Assembly: GCA_016790695.1 (NCBI GenBank)
Contig: JAEUOS010000122.1
Span: 1 to 64,000, forward strand
DNA from: Burkholderiales bacterium
Lineage (GTDB): Bacteria; Pseudomonadota; Gammaproteobacteria; Burkholderiales; JAEUOS01
Direction of reading: 5' to 3'
DNA: 64,000 nucleotides
Positions 1-10,351 of this stretch are shown here, piece by piece (position 1 is the stretch's first letter; each line of letters starts with the position of its first letter). A program made the position numbers and the translations under genes. Under the pieces are notes generated by a model. The model was not told the DNA's origin and did not search any database. It was given only the letters and a program-made list of their open reading frames with translations.

Positions 1-2
1 GC

Positions 3-236
3 ATCGGGTACCATGCGCTGCGCACGCGGCAGGCCGGGGCGCGCGCCTTTGTTTCGGTCCACCTGCTGGTGCCGGGCGCCTGGACGGTTCAGGCAGGCCA
101 CGCATGGGCGGAGCGGGTCGAGCAGGCGATTCGCGCCGCCATGCCGCACGCGCACGTGATCACCCATCTCGAGCCGCGCGAGGATCCGGCATCGCTCGCC
201 GACGCCGCGCTCGACCGGCCGCCCGACCCGTCCTGA
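3..236 (+). CDS. Cation diffusion facilitator transporter, C-terminal fragment
   Basis: An open frame enters from the left edge and stops at 234-236, giving the last 77 residues of a protein. The visible part, with HALRTRQAG near its start, VHLLVPG in the middle and THLEP near the end, is typical of the cytoplasmic metal-binding, dimerising C-terminal domain of CDF (cation efflux) transporters, which export Zn2+, Co2+ or Fe2+ in exchange for protons. The membrane part lies outside the window. A complete but different CDF gene lies about 400 bases downstream on the other strand. Family assignment is fairly firm; the metal cannot be told. Confidence 0.75.
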   Translation: MGYHALRTRQAGARAFVSVHLLVPGAWTVQAGHAWAERVEQAIRAAMPHAHVITHLEPREDPASLADAALDRPPDPS

Positions 237-247
237 AGGAGTCTGCC

Positions 248-646
248 ATGCAAGCCGTCCGTCGATCCAAGCCGCATCGCGAGTTCTTCCGCATCGCCCT
301 GCAGGCCGGCGCGGATGGCGAGGGGACCTGGGCGCCGGTGCCCGGGCATCCCGGCATCGAGGAAATGATCCTCGCGGACAACCTCGATGCCGCGGCGCGG
401 TGCGGATCGCGCACGCGCCTGGCGCGCTGGCGCCCCGGCACCTGCATGCCGTCGCCGGTGGTGCACGACTTCCACGAGGAAGTCTTCGTCGTCAGCGGCG
501 ACCTGGTGGTCGGCTGCGACGCGCACGGCCGGGGCGGCGAACGCTTCGACGCGCCGACCTTCGCGTGCCGGCCGCCCGGCGTGCTGCACGGACCGTTCAC
601 CACCAGCGGCGGCTGCGTGCTGCTCGAGTTCCAGTACTTCGCCTAG
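248..646 (+). CDS. Small cupin-domain protein
   Basis: This is a 132-residue single-domain cupin. The first cupin motif is seen as HDFHEEVFVVSG (about residues 75-86), with two His and a Glu as probable metal ligands. The second is RPPGVLHGPF (about 108-117), with the third His. The start at 248 follows a GAAGGAG ribosome site with good spacing, 11 bases after the upstream CDF stop, so the two are probably cotranscribed. Small cupins of this type include anti-sigma ChrR-like domains, isomerases and dioxygenases; nothing here selects one. Its stop codon overlaps the stop of the convergent CDF gene. Confidence 0.7.
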   Translation: MQAVRRSKPHREFFRIALQAGADGEGTWAPVPGHPGIEEMILADNLDAAARCGSRTRLARWRPGTCMPSPVVHDFHEEVFVVSGDLVVGCDAHGRGGERFDAPTFACRPPGVLHGPFTTSGGCVLLEFQYFA

Positions 647-1626
647 TGCGCGGCGGGCGGCGCCGGGCGCGGCGCGGCGGCGGCGCCCACCGGCGCATGG
701 TCGAGATCGGGGCGATGCTGCGGATCGACGTGGGTCATGAGGTTGAGCACGCGATGGCGCGCGAGGACGCGGCGCCGCGCCTCGACGGCGATGTCGTGCC
801 CGGCCTCGACGGTGATCGTCGCATCGACCTCGAGATGCGCGTCGACCACGATCATGTCGCCCATCTTGCGCGTGCGCAGGTCGTGCACGCCGCGCACCCC
901 CGGCGTCGCGGCCAGGGTGCCGGCGATCGCGCGTGCCTCCGCCTCGTCGACGGCGCGGTCCATCAGGTCGTGCAGCGCGTCCCAGCCGAATTCCCAGCCC
1001 ATCTTCGCGATCATGAAGCCGACGATCAGGGCGGCGATCGGGTCCAGGATCGGATAGCCCATCAGGCTGCCGGCGATGCCGACGGCCACCACCAGCGACG
1101 ACGCGGCGTCCGAGCGCGCGTGCCACGCATTGGCCACCAGCATGCTCGACTTGACGCGCTTGGCCGCGGCGAGCATGTAGCGGAACAGCCCTTCCTTCGC
1201 GACGAGGGCGCCGAGGGCCACCCACAGCGCGAGGGGGTGCACCGGATCGACCTGCGTCGGGGTTTCGAGCTTGACGGCCGCCGACCACAGCATGCCGGCG
1301 CCGACCGCGAGCAGGAGCAGGCCGAGCGCGAGCGACGCCGCGGTTTCGAAGCGCTGATGCCCGTACGGATGGTCGGCGTCGGCGTCCTTCTTGCTGTGGT
1401 GGCTGGCGAAGAGAACGACGAAATCCGCGACCAGGTCCGACAGCGAGTGGATGCCGTCGGCGATCAGGCTCTGGGAGCGCGCGAACAGCCCCGCGGCGAT
1501 CTGCAGGCACGACAGAACCAGGTTGACCGCGACGCTGACCCAGGTGGTGCGCCGTGCGACGGCCGCGCGCAACGCCAGGTCGGCGGCGGTCAGCTCGTCG
1601 TCGTCGTCGCTCGCGGTCAGTCGCAT
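643..1626 (-). CDS. Cation diffusion facilitator family transporter (complete)
   Basis: A 327-residue inner-membrane metal/proton antiporter of the CDF family. About six membrane segments lie between residues 25 and 220. The intramembrane metal site is visible as H60-x3-D64 in segment 2 (within ADGIHSLSD) and H169-x3-D173 in segment 5 (within NAWHARSD), the paired HxxxD pattern of the family. A soluble C-terminal domain follows (about 225-310), with a His/Pro-rich tail. The histidine and aspartate string around residues 76-90 could help gather metal. It probably exports Zn2+ or Fe2+. It converges on the cupin gene with overlapping stop codons. Confidence 0.9.
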   Translation of the reverse strand: MRLTASDDDDELTAADLALRAAVARRTTWVSVAVNLVLSCLQIAAGLFARSQSLIADGIHSLSDLVADFVVLFASHHSKKDADADHPYGHQRFETAASLALGLLLLAVGAGMLWSAAVKLETPTQVDPVHPLALWVALGALVAKEGLFRYMLAAAKRVKSSMLVANAWHARSDAASSLVVAVGIAGSLMGYPILDPIAALIVGFMIAKMGWEFGWDALHDLMDRAVDEAEARAIAGTLAATPGVRGVHDLRTRKMGDMIVVDAHLEVDATITVEAGHDIAVEARRRVLARHRVLNLMTHVDPQHRPDLDHAPVGAAAAPRPAPPAAH

Positions 1627-1643
1627 CGGTCAGGGGCCCGGGC

Positions 1644-1673
1644 GCGCGGGAAGCGCATGCGCGGGAAGCGCAT
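1644..1673. repeat. Two tandem copies of a 15-bp GC-rich repeat
   Basis: Two perfect head-to-tail copies of GCGCGGGAAGCGCAT, followed by a partial third (GCGCGG), lie between the CDF gene start and the acnB end. Each junction forms the self-complementary GCGCATGCGC. Further on, 1735-1753 can form a GCCCCC/GGGGGC hairpin that might end the acnB transcript, but it has no clear T-run on that strand. Nothing else is seen in 1627-1759. Confidence 0.5.
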
Positions 1674-1759
1674 GCGCGGCACGCGCGCCCCGCCGCCGCG
1701 ATGATACCGGGCCGCAGGCGCGCGAGCGCGGCAAGCCCCCGGGGGCCGGGGGCGGCGCG

Positions 1760-4345
1760 TCAGGCGTCGACCTTGGCCGCGACGGCGGAGAAGTCCTCGA
1801 TCTGGTCGAAGTTCATGTAGCGGTAGATCTTGGTTCCGTCCTTGTTGATCACGCCCATGTCGGCCATGTACTCCTCGCGGGTCGGGATGCGGCCCAGCTT
1901 GGAGCAGATCGCCGCGAGTTCGGCCGAACCGAGGTAGACGTTCGAGTTCTTGCCGAGGCGGTTCGGGAAGTTGCGGGTGCTGGTCGAAAACACGGTCGCG
2001 CCTTCCTTGACCTGCGCCTGGTTGCCCATGCACAGGCTGCAGCCGGGCATCTCCATGCGTGCGCCCGCGGTGCCGAGGACGCCGTAGTGCCCTTCCTCGG
2101 TGAGCTGCTTCTGGTCCATCTTGGTGGGCGGGGCGACCCAGAGCTTGACCGGGATGTCGCGCTTGTTCTCGAGCAGCTTGGAGGCGGCGCGGAAGTGACC
2201 GATGTTGGTCATGCACGAGCCGATGAACACCTCGTCGATCTTGGCCCCGGCGACCTCGGAGAGCGTCTTGACGTCGTCCGGGTCGTTGGGGCAGGCGACG
2301 ATCGGCTCGGTGATGGTGGCGAGGTCGATCTCGATGACGGCCGCGTACTCGGCATCGGCGTCGGGAGCCAGGAGCTTCGGGTTGGCGAGCCAGTCCTCCA
2401 TCGCCTTGATGCGGCGGCGGATCGTGCGCGCGTCGTTGTAGCCGTTGGCGATCATCCACTTGAGCATCACGATGTTGCTGGTGATGTATTCGATGATCGG
2501 CTCCTTGTCGAGGCGCACGGTGCACCCGCCGGCGGAGCGCTCCGCGGTCGCGTCCGCGAGTTCGAACGCCTGCTCGCACTTGAGCTTCGGCAGTCCCTCG
2601 ATCTCGATGATGCGCCCCGAGAAGACGTTCTTCTTGCCCTTCTTCTCCACCGTCAGCAGGCCGGCCTTGATCGCGGCCAGCGGAATCGCGTTGACGAGGT
2701 CGCGCAGGGTGACGCCGGGCTGCATCTCGCCCTTGAACCGCACCAGCACCGATTCCGGCATGTCGAGCGGCATGACGCCGGTGGCGGCCGCGAAGGCCAC
2801 GAGGCCGGAGCCGGCCGGGAACGAGATGCCGATCGGGAAGCGCGTGTGCGAGTCGCCGCCGGTGCCGACGGTGTCGGGCAGCAGCATGCGGTTGAGCCAC
2901 GAGTGGATGATGCCGTCGCCCACGCGCAGCGAGATGCCGCCGCGGTTGGACATGAATTCGGGCAGTTCGTGGTGGGTCTTGATGTCGACCGGCTTCGGGT
3001 ACGGCGCGGTGTGGCAGAACGACTGCATCACGAGGTCGGCCGAGAAGCCGAGGCAGGCGAGGTCCTTGAGCTCGTCGCGCGTCATCGGGCCGGTGGTGTC
3101 CTGCGACCCGACCGAGGCCATGCGCGGCTCGCAGTAGGTGCCGGGACGCACGCCCTTGCCCTCGGGCAGGCCGCAGGCGCGGCCGACGATCTTCTGTGCG
3201 AGGGTGAAGCCCTTGCCCGTGTCGGCCGGGTTCTGCGGCAGGCGGAACAGGGTGGACGGCGGCAGGCCGAGGGCCTCGCGCGCCTTGGCCGTGAGGCCGC
3301 GCCCGACGATGAGCGGAATGCGGCCGCCGGCCCGCACCTCGTCGAAGATCACCTCCGAGCGCAGCGAGAACTCGGCGATCACCTGGCCGTTCTTGAGCGC
3401 CTTGCCCTCGTAGGGGCGCAGTTCGATCGTGTCGCCCATGTCCATCCGGGAGACATCGAGCTCGATCGGCAGGGCGCCGGCATCCTCCATGGTGTTGAAG
3501 AAGATGGGGGCGATCTTGCCGCCCAGGCAGACCCCGCCGAAGCGCTTGTTGGGCACGTAGGGAATGTCCTCGCCGGTCCACCACAGCACGCTGTTGGTGG
3601 CGGACTTGCGCGAGGATCCGGTGCCGACCACGTCGCCGACGTAGGCGACGAGGTTGCCCTTGGCGCGCAGGTCCTGCATGAACTTGACCGGTCCGCGCTT
3701 GCCTTCCTCCTCCGGCGTGATGCCGGGACGCGGGTTCTTCAGCATCGCCAGCGCGTGCAGCGGAATGTCGGGCCGGCTCCAGGCATCCGGGGCGGGGGAC
3801 AGGTCGTCGGTGTTGGTCTCGCCGGTGACCTTGAGCACGGTGATCGTGAGGCTCTTCGGCACCTCGGGACGGCTGGTGAACCACTCGCCGTCGGCCCAGC
3901 TCTGCATGACCGCCCTGGCGTTGGCATTGCCCTTGTCGGCGAGTTCCTTGACGTCGTGGAACGCGTCGAACATCAGCAGCGTCTTCTTGAGCGCGTCGGC
4001 GGCGATGCCGCCCACCGTGCCGTCGGACAGCAGCTCGATCAGCGGATGGATGTTGTAGCCGCCGAGCATCGTGCCGAGCAGCTCGGTGGCACGCTCGCGG
4101 CTGATGAGCGGGCACTTCTCGGTGCCGTGCGCAACCGCGGCGAGGTAGGAGGCCTTGACCTTGGCGGCATCGTCGACGCCAGCCGGCACGCGGTGGGTGA
4201 TCAGCTCGACCAGGTGCTTCTCCTCGCCGGCGGGCGGCGCCTTGAGCAGCTCGATGAGGTCGGCGGTCTGGCGCGCGGTCAGCGGCAGCGGCGGGATGCC
4301 GAGCGCAGCGCGTTCGGCGACATGTTGGCGGTAGGCGTCAAGCAT
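1760..4345 (-). CDS. acnB: Bifunctional aconitate hydratase 2 / 2-methylisocitrate dehydratase
   Basis: An 861-residue aconitase B, the family's usual length. It interconverts citrate and isocitrate in the TCA cycle, and AcnB enzymes also hydrate 2-methylaconitate. The N-terminal HEAT-like domain (about 1-160) contains [15 protein letters not shown]. The [4Fe-4S] cysteines are seen in [15 protein letters not shown] (about 715-730) and in CSLCMGNQA (about 775-785). The ATG at 4345 follows an AAGGAGC ribosome site. It is the last gene of the leftward mdh-to-acnB set, 51 bases after prpF, so one enzyme could serve both the TCA and methylcitrate cycles. Confidence 0.97.
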   Translation of the reverse strand: MLDAYRQHVAERAALGIPPLPLTARQTADLIELLKAPPAGEEKHLVELITHRVPAGVDDAAKVKASYLAAVAHGTEKCPLISRERATELLGTMLGGYNIHPLIELLSDGTVGGIAADALKKTLLMFDAFHDVKELADKGNANARAVMQSWADGEWFTSRPEVPKSLTITVLKVTGETNTDDLSPAPDAWSRPDIPLHALAMLKNPRPGITPEEEGKRGPVKFMQDLRAKGNLVAYVGDVVGTGSSRKSATNSVLWWTGEDIPYVPNKRFGGVCLGGKIAPIFFNTMEDAGALPIELDVSRMDMGDTIELRPYEGKALKNGQVIAEFSLRSEVIFDEVRAGGRIPLIVGRGLTAKAREALGLPPSTLFRLPQNPADTGKGFTLAQKIVGRACGLPEGKGVRPGTYCEPRMASVGSQDTTGPMTRDELKDLACLGFSADLVMQSFCHTAPYPKPVDIKTHHELPEFMSNRGGISLRVGDGIIHSWLNRMLLPDTVGTGGDSHTRFPIGISFPAGSGLVAFAAATGVMPLDMPESVLVRFKGEMQPGVTLRDLVNAIPLAAIKAGLLTVEKKGKKNVFSGRIIEIEGLPKLKCEQAFELADATAERSAGGCTVRLDKEPIIEYITSNIVMLKWMIANGYNDARTIRRRIKAMEDWLANPKLLAPDADAEYAAVIEIDLATITEPIVACPNDPDDVKTLSEVAGAKIDEVFIGSCMTNIGHFRAASKLLENKRDIPVKLWVAPPTKMDQKQLTEEGHYGVLGTAGARMEMPGCSLCMGNQAQVKEGATVFSTSTRNFPNRLGKNSNVYLGSAELAAICSKLGRIPTREEYMADMGVINKDGTKIYRYMNFDQIEDFSAVAAKVDA

Positions 4346-4396
4346 GAGTGCTCCTTGGTCGAAAACAGGGGAAGTGCAGGGATGCCGGAAAGCGCG

Positions 4397-5626
4397 TCAG
4401 CCGGGGACGCGGACGAAACCTTCCATCAGGACGCGCGCGCTGCGGCTCATGACGGCCTTCTTCACCGTCCATTCACCGTCGACGCGACTGGCCTCGGCGC
4501 CGACGCGCAGGGTGCCGGACGGGTGGCCGAAGCGCACCTCGGCGCGGGCGCCGCCGCCGGCGGCCAGATTGACCAGCGTGCCGGGCACGCAGGCGCCGAC
4601 CGCGATGGCCACGGCCGCGGTGCCCATCATCGCGTGGTGCAGCTTGCCCATCGACATGGCGCGCACCAGCAGGTCGACGTCGGCGGCCTCGATCCGCTTG
4701 CCGCTGGAGGCGGTGTAGGCGGCGGGCGGGGCGACGAACGCGACCTTCGGGATGTGCTGGCGCCGCGCGATCTCCTCGGGGGCCTTGATCAGTCCCATGG
4801 CGAGCGCGCCGGCCGTGCGGATGGCCTCCATCTTCGCGAGGTTGTCGGGGCTGCCGTTGATCGCTTCCTGGAGCTCGGTGCCGGCAAAGCCGATGTCCCG
4901 CGCGTTGACGAAGATCGTCGGGATGCCGGCCGTCAGCATGGTCGCCTTGATCACGCCGCCCCCGAAGTTGCCGGCGGCCGGCACGGTCAGGTCGTCGATC
5001 AGGTTGCCGGTCGGGAACAGCGCCCCGCCGGCGCCTTCCTCCTCGGCCGCGGGATCCATGAATTCGAGCTGGACCTCGGCGGCGGGGAAGGTCACGCCGT
5101 CGAGCTCGAAGTCGCCGGTTTCCTGGACCTGGCCGCCGGTGACCGGCACGCGGGCGATGATGGTCTTGCCGATGTTGGCCTGCCAGATGCGGATGGTGGC
5201 GACGCCGTCGCGCGGCACGCGGGCCGCGTCGACCAGGCCGTTGGCGATCGCGTACGGGCCGACCGCCGCCGACAGGTTGCCGCAATTGCCGGCCCAGTCG
5301 ACGAACGGCTTGTCGATCGCGACCTGTCCGAACAGGTAGTCGACGTCGTGGTCGGGCCGGGCGCTCCTGGACAGGATCACCGTCTTGCTGGTCGAGGACG
5401 TGGCGCCGCCCATGCCGTCGGTGTGCTTGCCGTAGGGATCCGGGCTGCCGATGACCCGCAGCAGGAACGCGTCGCGCGCCGGGCCCGGCACCTGCATCGC
5501 CGGCGGCAGGTCCTTGAGATGGAAGAACACGCCCTTGCTGGTGCCGCCGCGCATGTAGGTGGCGGGCACGCGGATCTGCGGCGCGTGGACCGGGCGGACC
5601 GCGTCCGCCTTCAGAACGGCGCTCAT
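4397..5626 (-). CDS. prpF: 2-methylaconitate cis-trans isomerase PrpF
   Basis: A 409-residue protein of the PrpF family, which has the diaminopimelate-epimerase fold. It isomerises the trans-2-methylaconitate made by AcnD to the cis form that AcnB can hydrate. The family signature MRGGTSKGVFF is near residues 25-35; GNCGNLSAA (about 114-122) and the C-terminal GHPSGTL are also typical. The start at 5626 overlaps the acnD stop by 4 bases and follows AAGGAAGG. The reading frame continues upstream without a stop, but that stretch lies over acnD and is not coding. Together with acnD it takes the place of prpD. Confidence 0.95.
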   Translation of the reverse strand: MSAVLKADAVRPVHAPQIRVPATYMRGGTSKGVFFHLKDLPPAMQVPGPARDAFLLRVIGSPDPYGKHTDGMGGATSSTSKTVILSRSARPDHDVDYLFGQVAIDKPFVDWAGNCGNLSAAVGPYAIANGLVDAARVPRDGVATIRIWQANIGKTIIARVPVTGGQVQETGDFELDGVTFPAAEVQLEFMDPAAEEEGAGGALFPTGNLIDDLTVPAAGNFGGGVIKATMLTAGIPTIFVNARDIGFAGTELQEAINGSPDNLAKMEAIRTAGALAMGLIKAPEEIARRQHIPKVAFVAPPAAYTASSGKRIEAADVDLLVRAMSMGKLHHAMMGTAAVAIAVGACVPGTLVNLAAGGGARAEVRFGHPSGTLRVGAEASRVDGEWTVKKAVMSRSARVLMEGFVRVPG

Positions 5627-8229
5627 GCTGCCTTCCTTTCGAGAAAGTCCTTGGCAAACCGCTGCAGGACGCCGCCGGCCTCGTAGATCGAGACCTCCTC
5701 GGCGGTGTCGAGCCGGCAGGTGACCGGCACGCGCACGACCTCGCCGCCGCGGCGCCGGATCACCAGCGTGAGATCGGCGCGCGGCGTGCGCTCGCCCTCG
5801 ACATCGTAGGTCTCGGTGCCGTCGATGGCCAGCGTCAGCCGGTTGGTGGCGGGCTTGAATTCCAGCGGCAGCACGCCCATGCCGATCAGGTTGGTGCGGT
5901 GGATGCGCTCGAAGCCTTCGGCGACGATGGCTTCGACACCCGCCAGGCGCACCCCCTTGGCGGCCCAGTCGCGCGAGGAGCCCTGGCCGTAGTCGGCGCC
6001 GGCGATGATGATCAGCGGCTGCCGGCGCTCCATGTAGGTCTCGATCGCTTCCCACATGCGCACCACGCGCCCGTCGGGCTCGATGCGCGCGAGCGAGCCC
6101 GGCTTCACCTTGCCGTCGACGACCGCCATCTCGTTGCGCAGGGTCGGGTTGGCGAAGGTGGCGCGCTGGGCGGTGAGGTGATCGCCGCGATGGGTGGCGT
6201 AGGAATTGAAGTCCTCCTCCGGCAGGCCCATTTTCTCCAGGTATTCGCCGGCCGCGCTGTCGCGCAGGATGGCATTCGACGGCGACAGGTGGTCGGTGGT
6301 GATGTTGTCGCCCAGCACCGCGAGCGGGCGCATGGCCTTCAGGGTGCGCGGGCTCGCGGCCAGGGCGCCCTGGCCTTCGCGGTCCCAGTAGGGCGGGCGG
6401 CGGATGTAGGTGCTCTGCGGCCGCCAGTCGTACAGCGGCGCGACCCGGGTGCCGGCGTCGGCGCGCGCTTCGAACATCGGGATGTAGACCTTGCGGAACT
6501 GCTCGGGCCTGACGCTCGACGCGACGATGGCGTCGATCTCCGCGTCGGAGGGCCACAGGTCCTTGAGCCTGACCGGCCGGCCCGCCGCGTCGGTGCCGAA
6601 GGCGTCGCGCTCGATGTCGAAGCGGATCGTGCCGGCCAGCGCGTAGGCGACCACCAGCGGCGGCGACGCCAGGAAGGCCTGCTTCGCGTAGGGATGGATG
6701 CGCCCGTCGAAATTGCGGTTGCCCGACAGCACGGCCGTCGCATACAGGTCGCGTTCGACGATCTCCTGCTGGATCCGCGGATCCAGCGCGCCGGACATGC
6801 CGTTGCAGGTGGTGCAGGCGAAGGCGACGATGCCGAAGCCGAGCTTCTCGAGCTCGCCCTTGAGACCCGCCGCCTCGAGGTACAGCTCGACCGTCTTGGA
6901 GCCGGGGGCGAGCGAGGACTTGACCCAGGGCTTGCGCGCGAGCCCGGCGCGGTTGGCATTGCGCGCCAGCAGGCCGGCGGCGATGACGTTGCGCGGATTG
7001 GAGGTGTTGGTGCAACTGGTGATCGCGGCGATGATCACGGCGCCGTCCGGCATCCGGCCGGACTCGGCCGTCCACGGCCTGGCGATGCCCCTGGCGGCGA
7101 GCTCGGTGGTGGCGACGCGCGCATGCGGGTTCGACGGGCCCGCCATGTTGCGCACGACCGTGGAGAGGTCGAAGCGGAGCGTTCGCTCGTACTGCGCGTT
7201 CACGAGCGCATCGGCCCACAGGCCGGCCGCCCGCGCATAGGTCTCGACGAGCCTGACCTGCTCGTCGCTGCGGCCGGTCAGGCGCAGATAGTCGATGGTC
7301 TGCTGGTCGATCGCGAACATCGCCGCGGTGGCGCCGTACTCGGGCGCCATGTTGGAGATGGTCGCGCGATCGCCGAGCGTGAGCTTGGCGGCGCCCGCGC
7401 CGTGGAACTCGAGGTAGGCACCGATTACCTTCTGCTTGCGCAGGAACTCGGTCAATGCCAGCACGATGTCGGTGGCGGTGATGCCCGGCTGGCGCTCGCC
7501 GGCCAGCTCCACGCCGACGATCTCGGGCAGGCGCATCCACGACGCGCGCCCGAGCATGACGTTCTCCGCTTCCAGTCCGCCGACGCCGATCGCGATCACG
7601 CCCAGCGCGTCGACGTGGGGCGTGTGGCTGTCGGTGCCGACCAGGGTGTCCGGGAAGGCGACGCCGCCGATCGCGTGGATCACCGGCGACATCTTCTCCA
7701 GGTTGATCTGGTGCATGATGCCGTTGCCCGCCGGGATCACGTCGACGTTCTCGAACGCGCGCCGCGTCCACTCGATGAAGTGGAAGCGGTCCTCGTTGCG
7801 CCGGTCCTCGATCGCGCGGTTCTTGGCGAAGGCGTCCGGGTCGTCGCCGCCGCATTCGACCGCCAGCGAGTGGTCGACGATGAGCTGCACCGGCACCACC
7901 GGGTTGACCTTGGCCGGATCGCCGCCTTCCTTCGCGATCGCGTCGCGCAGCCCGGCGAGATCGACCAGCGCGGTCTGGCCGAGAATGTCGTGGCAGACCA
8001 CGCGCGCGGGGAACCAGGGGAAGTCGCGCTCGCGCCGGCGCTCGATGATCTGGCGCAGGCAGGCCTCCAGTTCCGCCGGCGCGCAGCGCCGCACCAGGTT
8101 CTCGGCCAGCACCCGCGAGGTGTAGGGCAGCGTCTCGTAGGCGCCCGGCGCGATCCGGTCGACGGCGGCGCGCGCGTCGAAGTAGTCGAGCCCGGTGCCC
8201 GGCAGCGGCTTGCGATCGGCGGAATTCAT
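5623..8229 (-). CDS. acnD: Fe/S-dependent 2-methylisocitrate dehydratase AcnD
   Basis: An 868-residue aconitase of the AcnA/IRP type that dehydrates 2-methylcitrate in propionate oxidation. [4Fe-4S] ligands are seen in ITSCTNTSNP and in CTTCNGMSG (about 405-480). The C-terminal swivel domain carries GADYGQGSSRDWAAKG. It is assigned as AcnD rather than AcnA because it sits between prpC and prpF with a 4-base overlap onto prpF, and because the start, with PGTGLDYFDAR, fits AcnD. An AGGGAC ribosome site precedes the ATG. It could have some citrate activity, but acnB is present for that. Confidence 0.95.
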   Translation of the reverse strand: MNSADRKPLPGTGLDYFDARAAVDRIAPGAYETLPYTSRVLAENLVRRCAPAELEACLRQIIERRRERDFPWFPARVVCHDILGQTALVDLAGLRDAIAKEGGDPAKVNPVVPVQLIVDHSLAVECGGDDPDAFAKNRAIEDRRNEDRFHFIEWTRRAFENVDVIPAGNGIMHQINLEKMSPVIHAIGGVAFPDTLVGTDSHTPHVDALGVIAIGVGGLEAENVMLGRASWMRLPEIVGVELAGERQPGITATDIVLALTEFLRKQKVIGAYLEFHGAGAAKLTLGDRATISNMAPEYGATAAMFAIDQQTIDYLRLTGRSDEQVRLVETYARAAGLWADALVNAQYERTLRFDLSTVVRNMAGPSNPHARVATTELAARGIARPWTAESGRMPDGAVIIAAITSCTNTSNPRNVIAAGLLARNANRAGLARKPWVKSSLAPGSKTVELYLEAAGLKGELEKLGFGIVAFACTTCNGMSGALDPRIQQEIVERDLYATAVLSGNRNFDGRIHPYAKQAFLASPPLVVAYALAGTIRFDIERDAFGTDAAGRPVRLKDLWPSDAEIDAIVASSVRPEQFRKVYIPMFEARADAGTRVAPLYDWRPQSTYIRRPPYWDREGQGALAASPRTLKAMRPLAVLGDNITTDHLSPSNAILRDSAAGEYLEKMGLPEEDFNSYATHRGDHLTAQRATFANPTLRNEMAVVDGKVKPGSLARIEPDGRVVRMWEAIETYMERRQPLIIIAGADYGQGSSRDWAAKGVRLAGVEAIVAEGFERIHRTNLIGMGVLPLEFKPATNRLTLAIDGTETYDVEGERTPRADLTLVIRRRGGEVVRVPVTCRLDTAEEVSIYEAGGVLQRFAKDFLERKAA

Positions 8230-8253
8230 GGCGCGGTCCCTGGCGGTGCGCGG

Positions 8254-9408
8254 CTAGCGCTTGGCGAGCGGCACGAACTTGAGGTCGTCCGGGCCGGTGT
8301 AGTTGGCGGTGGGGCGGATGATCTTGCCGTCCATGCGCTGCTCGATCACGTGCGCGGCCCAGCCCGAGGTGCGCGCGATGACGAAGATCGGCGTGAACAT
8401 CGCCGTCGGCACGCCCATCATGTGGTAGCTGACGGCCGAGAACCAGTCGAGGTTGGGGAACATCTTCTTGGCGTCCCACATCACGCTTTCGAGGCGGTCG
8501 GCGATGTCGAACATCTTGGTGTCGCCGGCCTCCTTCGAAAGCTTGCGCGCGACCTCCTTGATGACCTTGTTGCGCGGGTCCGAGATGGTGTAGACCGGAT
8601 GGCCGAAGCCGATCACCACCTCCTTGCGCTCGACGCGCGCGCGGATGTCGGCTTCGGCCTCGTCCGGCGTCTCGTAGCGCTTCTGCACCTCGAAGGCGAC
8701 CTCGTTGGCGCCGCCGTGCTTGGGACCGCGCAGCGCGCCGATGCCGCCGCAGATCGCCGAGTACATGTCCGATCCGGTGCCGGCGACGACGCGGCAGGTG
8801 AAGGTCGACGCGTTGAACTCGTGCTCGGCGTACAGGATCAGCGAGGTGTGCATCGCCTTGACCCAGGACTCCGGCGGCGGCGTGCCGTGCAGCAGGTGCA
8901 GGAAATGCCCGCCGATCGAATCGTCGTCGGTCTCGACCTCGATGCGCTTGCCGTTGTTGGAAAAGTGGAACCAGTACAGCAGCATCGATCCGAGCGACGC
9001 CATCAGCCGGTCGGCGATGTCGCGTGCGCCCGGGTGGTTGTGGTCGTCCTTCTCCGGCAGGGCGCAGCCGAGCGCGGAGACGCCGGTGCGCATCACGTCC
9101 ATCGGGTGCGATCCCGCCGGCAGGGCCTCGAGCGCCCACTTGACCGCGGCCGGCAGGCCGCGCAGGGCCCGGAGCTTCTTCTTGTAGCCCGCCAGCTCGG
9201 CCCTGTTGGGCAGCCGCCCGTGGACGAGCAGGTGCGCAATCTCCTCGAACTCGCAGGTGTCGGCGACGTCGAGGATGTCGTAGCCGCGGTAGTGCAGGTC
9301 GTTGCCGCTGCGTCCGACGGTGCACAGCGCGGTGTTGCCGGCGACGACGCCGGAGAGGGCGACGGACTTCTTCGGCTTGGGGCCGGCGGCTGCGGGTGTC
9401 TCGCTCAT
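8254..9408 (-). CDS. prpC: 2-methylcitrate synthase
   Basis: A 384-residue citrate-synthase-family enzyme that condenses propionyl-CoA with oxaloacetate. Active-site regions are seen at H196 (AEHEFNAST), H231 (KHGGANE) and H270 (GFGHPVY). Compared with gltA in this window it lacks the extra N-terminal domain (384 against 436 residues), as is normal for PrpC. The SD is AGGAAG before the ATG at 9408. It lies 24 bases before acnD and 38 bases after prpB, in the same operon. Confidence 0.95.
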   Translation of the reverse strand: MSETPAAAGPKPKKSVALSGVVAGNTALCTVGRSGNDLHYRGYDILDVADTCEFEEIAHLLVHGRLPNRAELAGYKKKLRALRGLPAAVKWALEALPAGSHPMDVMRTGVSALGCALPEKDDHNHPGARDIADRLMASLGSMLLYWFHFSNNGKRIEVETDDDSIGGHFLHLLHGTPPPESWVKAMHTSLILYAEHEFNASTFTCRVVAGTGSDMYSAICGGIGALRGPKHGGANEVAFEVQKRYETPDEAEADIRARVERKEVVIGFGHPVYTISDPRNKVIKEVARKLSKEAGDTKMFDIADRLESVMWDAKKMFPNLDWFSAVSYHMMGVPTAMFTPIFVIARTSGWAAHVIEQRMDGKIIRPTANYTGPDDLKFVPLAKR

Positions 9409-9446
9409 GGTCTGTTCTTCCTGTCGTTGGTTTCTGTTGGGCGGTC

Positions 9447-10337
9447 TCAGGCGGCCTTCGCCTTCGCGAACAGCGCGTCGAGCTTCTGCTCGAAGGCGTG
9501 GTAGCCGATGCTCTCATAGAGTTCGGCGCGCGTCTGCATGCTGGCGACGACGTTCTTCTGCGTGCCTTCGCGGCGCACGGTCTCGTAGACGGTCTGGGCC
9601 GCCTTGTTGGCGGCGCGGAAGGCCGACAGCGGGTAGAGCACGATGGCCACGCCGGCGGAGCGCAGCTCGTCGACCGTGAACAGCGGGGTCGACCCGAACT
9701 CGGTGATGTTGGCGAGCACCGGGACCCGCACGGCCTCGGCGAACCGGCGGTACATCGCCAGGTCGGTCATGGCCTCGGGGAAGATCATGTCGGCGCCGGC
9801 CTCGACGCAGGCGACCGCGCGCTCGATCGCGCGCTCGAGCCCCTCGACGGCCAGCGCGTCGGTGCGCGCCATGATGCCGAAGGCCGGGTCGGTGCGGGCG
9901 TCGACCGCGGCCTTGATGCGGTCGACCATCTCCTCCTTGGACACGATCTCCTTGTTCGGCCGATGGCCGCAGCGCTTGGCGCCGACCTGGTCCTCGATGT
10001 GCATGGCGGCGGCGCCGAACTTGATCAGCGACTTGACGGTGCGCGCGACGTTGAACGCCGAGGAGCCGAAGCCGGTGTCGACGTCGACCAGGAGCGGCAG
10101 GTCGCAGACATCGGTGATGCGGCGCACGTCGGTGAGCACATCGTCGAGATTGCTGATGCCGAGGTCGGGCAGTCCCAGCGACCCGGCCGCGACGCCGCCG
10201 CCGGACAGGTAGATGGCGCGGAAGCCGGCGCGCTTGGCCAGCAGCGCGTGGTTCGCGTTGATGGCGCCGATGACCTGCAGCGGCTGCTCCTCCTTGAGGG
10301 CGACGCGGAAGCGTTCGCCGGGCGTGGGTGAGGCCAT
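9447..10337 (-). CDS. prpB: Methylisocitrate lyase
   Basis: A 296-residue member of the isocitrate lyase/PEP mutase superfamily. It cleaves 2-methylisocitrate to pyruvate and succinate, the last step of the methylcitrate cycle. The catalytic motif [10 protein letters not shown] lies at residues 121-130 with the acid/base cysteine at C123. Mg2+-binding aspartates D85 and D87 lie in VDVDTGFG. The start at 10337 has an AAAGGAA site, and the preceding gene ends only 14 bases away. The reading frame stays open upstream into that gene, but the family N-terminus matches the chosen ATG. Confidence 0.96.
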   Translation of the reverse strand: MASPTPGERFRVALKEEQPLQVIGAINANHALLAKRAGFRAIYLSGGGVAAGSLGLPDLGISNLDDVLTDVRRITDVCDLPLLVDVDTGFGSSAFNVARTVKSLIKFGAAAMHIEDQVGAKRCGHRPNKEIVSKEEMVDRIKAAVDARTDPAFGIMARTDALAVEGLERAIERAVACVEAGADMIFPEAMTDLAMYRRFAEAVRVPVLANITEFGSTPLFTVDELRSAGVAIVLYPLSAFRAANKAAQTVYETVRREGTQKNVVASMQTRAELYESIGYHAFEQKLDALFAKAKAA

Positions 10338-10351
10338 GTCGGGTTCCTTTG

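Noticed and set aside
1391..5686. A very long open frame (over 1400 codons) on the plus strand
   Set aside because: It lies antisense to acnB, prpF and the CDF gene. High GC keeps the opposite frames open, and the translation is low-complexity with no family similarity.
5623..8229. acnD as ordinary AcnA
   Set aside because: The overlap with prpF and the prp neighbours favour AcnD; acnB already supplies aconitase.
8254..9408. prpC as a second citrate synthase gltA
   Set aside because: It is 384 residues, lacks the gltA N-terminal domain, and lies between prpB and acnD; gltA is at 17099.
5899..9504. A 1200-codon open frame on the plus strand
   Set aside because: It is the antisense shadow of acnD and prpC, both of which have intact catalytic motifs.
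5627..9517. Upstream extension of the prpF frame to give a 1700-residue fusion
   Set aside because: The added part is the wrong frame of acnD and prpC. The prpF ATG at 5626 has its own ribosome site and a 4-base overlap with acnD.
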